Shown here: piece after piece, positions 63,207-64,000 of the stretch
Numbering within the stretch: position 1 is the stretch's first letter
Layout: every line of letters starts with the position of its first letter
Assembly: GCF_963674565.1 (NCBI RefSeq)
Contig: NZ_OY771430.1
Coordinates: 2,728,001 to 2,792,000, forward strand
Direction: 5' to 3'
Source of the DNA: an uncultured Carboxylicivirga sp.
GTDB lineage: Bacteria; Bacteroidota; Bacteroidia; Bacteroidales; Marinilabiliaceae
DNA: 64,000 nucleotides
Program-made: the position numbers and the translations under genes
The notes under the pieces: model-generated
The model's input: only the letters and a program-made list of their open reading frames with translations
What the model was told of the DNA's origin: nothing
Databases searched by the model: none

Positions 63207-63391
63207 CATTTCCACATGTTTTAGCATCCTTATATGGACATCCATCTTAAAAACCATTACATTAGTATAGAACAATTGTAAGTTTATCGACCTGATTTTT
63301 TGAATAGTTACACAATAATTTGAGGTCTTCATCAGTTTTATAGTTAGCGTCTGACCAAACACCTCGTATTTAATCACTAATATGTTGGGAT

Positions 63392-64000
63392 ATGAAAACG
63401 ATACATTTCATTATCGGTTGGGGGATGATTCTTTTGGTGATACTCCTGTCATGTAAGAAAGAATCTGATGAAAATACAAATCTACCTGAATCAAATAGTG
63501 AATACGTGATTTTGGCGTTCAATGATTTGGGAATGCATTGTTTAAACCCCAGTTACAATGAACTGGTGATATTACCTCCTTACAATACCGTTAATGCACA
63601 GGTGATAAAAAAGGGTAATCCTCCACAGTTAATAACCAACGGACTTACAATTGAATACCGAATAAAAAACAATAGTTTTTCATACGGTAAAAAGGAATAT
63701 AGTGGCTTTTGGGATTATTTTACCGAGCTGTTTGGTGGGGATGCACCCAACCATGATATTGGCATTTCCGGAGCTGCTTTATCAGGAACAATGTCAGTTA
63801 ATGCTGATCACTTTACCATTGAAGGCATTCCGCTTGTACCAATTGATGACGATGGTTATTATGATGCATACCAGGTAATGGAGTTAACACTTAAAAATGC
63901 AAATGGAACGATTTTAACTACCACAGAAACAACAGTTCCCACATCTGATGAGATTAATTGTGCCAAATGCCATGGTGATGGAACAACAAGTACATTTGAA
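63392..64000 (+). CDS. Lipoprotein with a haem c motif, 3' end outside window
   Basis: Translated by hand from the ATG at 63392 (MKTIHFIIGWG), this frame stays open to the end of the window, giving 203 residues. A lipoprotein signal ends in LLSC followed by KKESDE. A conserved-looking FNDLGMHCL and PPYNTVNAQV follow, and a c-type haem motif CAKCH stands at about residues 190-194. The motif suggests a multihaem or monohaem cytochrome lipoprotein exported to the periplasm, but the rest of the protein is unseen. Function is not assigned. Confidence 0.7.
   Translation, partial: MKTIHFIIGWGMILLVILLSCKKESDENTNLPESNSEYVILAFNDLGMHCLNPSYNELVILPPYNTVNAQVIKKGNPPQLITNGLTIEYRIKNNSFSYGKKEYSGFWDYFTELFGGDAPNHDIGISGAALSGTMSVNADHFTIEGIPLVPIDDDGYYDAYQVMELTLKNANGTILTTTETTVPTSDEINCAKCHGDGTTSTFE

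Overview
This 64 kb window is AT-rich, gene-dense chromosomal DNA from a member of the phylum Bacteroidota, probably an environmental, polysaccharide-degrading Bacteroidales/Marinilabiliales-type organism. The lineage call rests on four secreted proteins with type IX secretion (T9SS) C-terminal sorting domains, a hybrid two-component regulator with a periplasmic beta-propeller, a fused fucokinase/GDP-fucose pyrophosphorylase (Fkp), a NUDIX-type AraR, DUF4270/DUF4907 proteins and occasional TAnnTTTG promoter boxes. The genus cannot be fixed from the sequence alone. No rRNA, tRNA, CRISPR array, insertion sequence or phage gene was recognised.

Layout, left to right. 1-16.5 kb is a carbohydrate-degradation region: a truncated fasciclin-domain lipoprotein, a GH128-like multidomain enzyme, a TPR protein, two large T9SS-exported proteins (one carrying LamG, thrombospondin type 3, BNR_4 and PA14-like modules), a GH105-like unsaturated glycuronyl hydrolase and a GH43 enzyme. 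A hybrid sensor/regulator (16.7-20.8 kb) follows and probably controls them. No SusC/SusD pair lies inside the window. 21.0-30.1 kb is an L-fucose region: fucI-fucK-fucU-fucP on the minus strand, a divergent AraC-type regulator and fkp. A fuculose-1-phosphate aldolase is not present.

30.2-39.2 kb holds a universal stress protein, an apparent operon of a giant TPR/MORN-repeat protein plus two DUF3857/transglutaminase-like proteins (one has lost its catalytic Cys and His), and an LpxL-like acyltransferase. 39.4-49.5 kb is an L-arabinose regulon on the minus strand: araR, then araA, an SSS symporter, araD, a zinc alcohol dehydrogenase, araB, rpiB and transketolase. Two inverted repeats with the same core (ATAGTA-N5-TACTAT) sit upstream of araR and araA and are probably the AraR operators.

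49.8-56.1 kb holds a LytS/LytTR two-component pair beside a Kelch lipoprotein, a DUF4907 protein, a divergent DUF4270 lipoprotein and an outer-membrane barrel; this looks like a conserved surface module of unknown function. 56.5-63.2 kb is a TolC/MacA/MacB-type tripartite ABC exporter followed by a second LytS/LytTR pair. The window ends inside a lipoprotein with a haem c motif.

Read together, 1-49 kb looks like a plan for a fucose- and arabinose-containing glycan: secreted enzymes release oligosaccharides, GH105 and GH43 trim them, and the liberated L-fucose and L-arabinose enter dedicated pathways. An arabinogalactan-type substrate fits the gene set but is inference.
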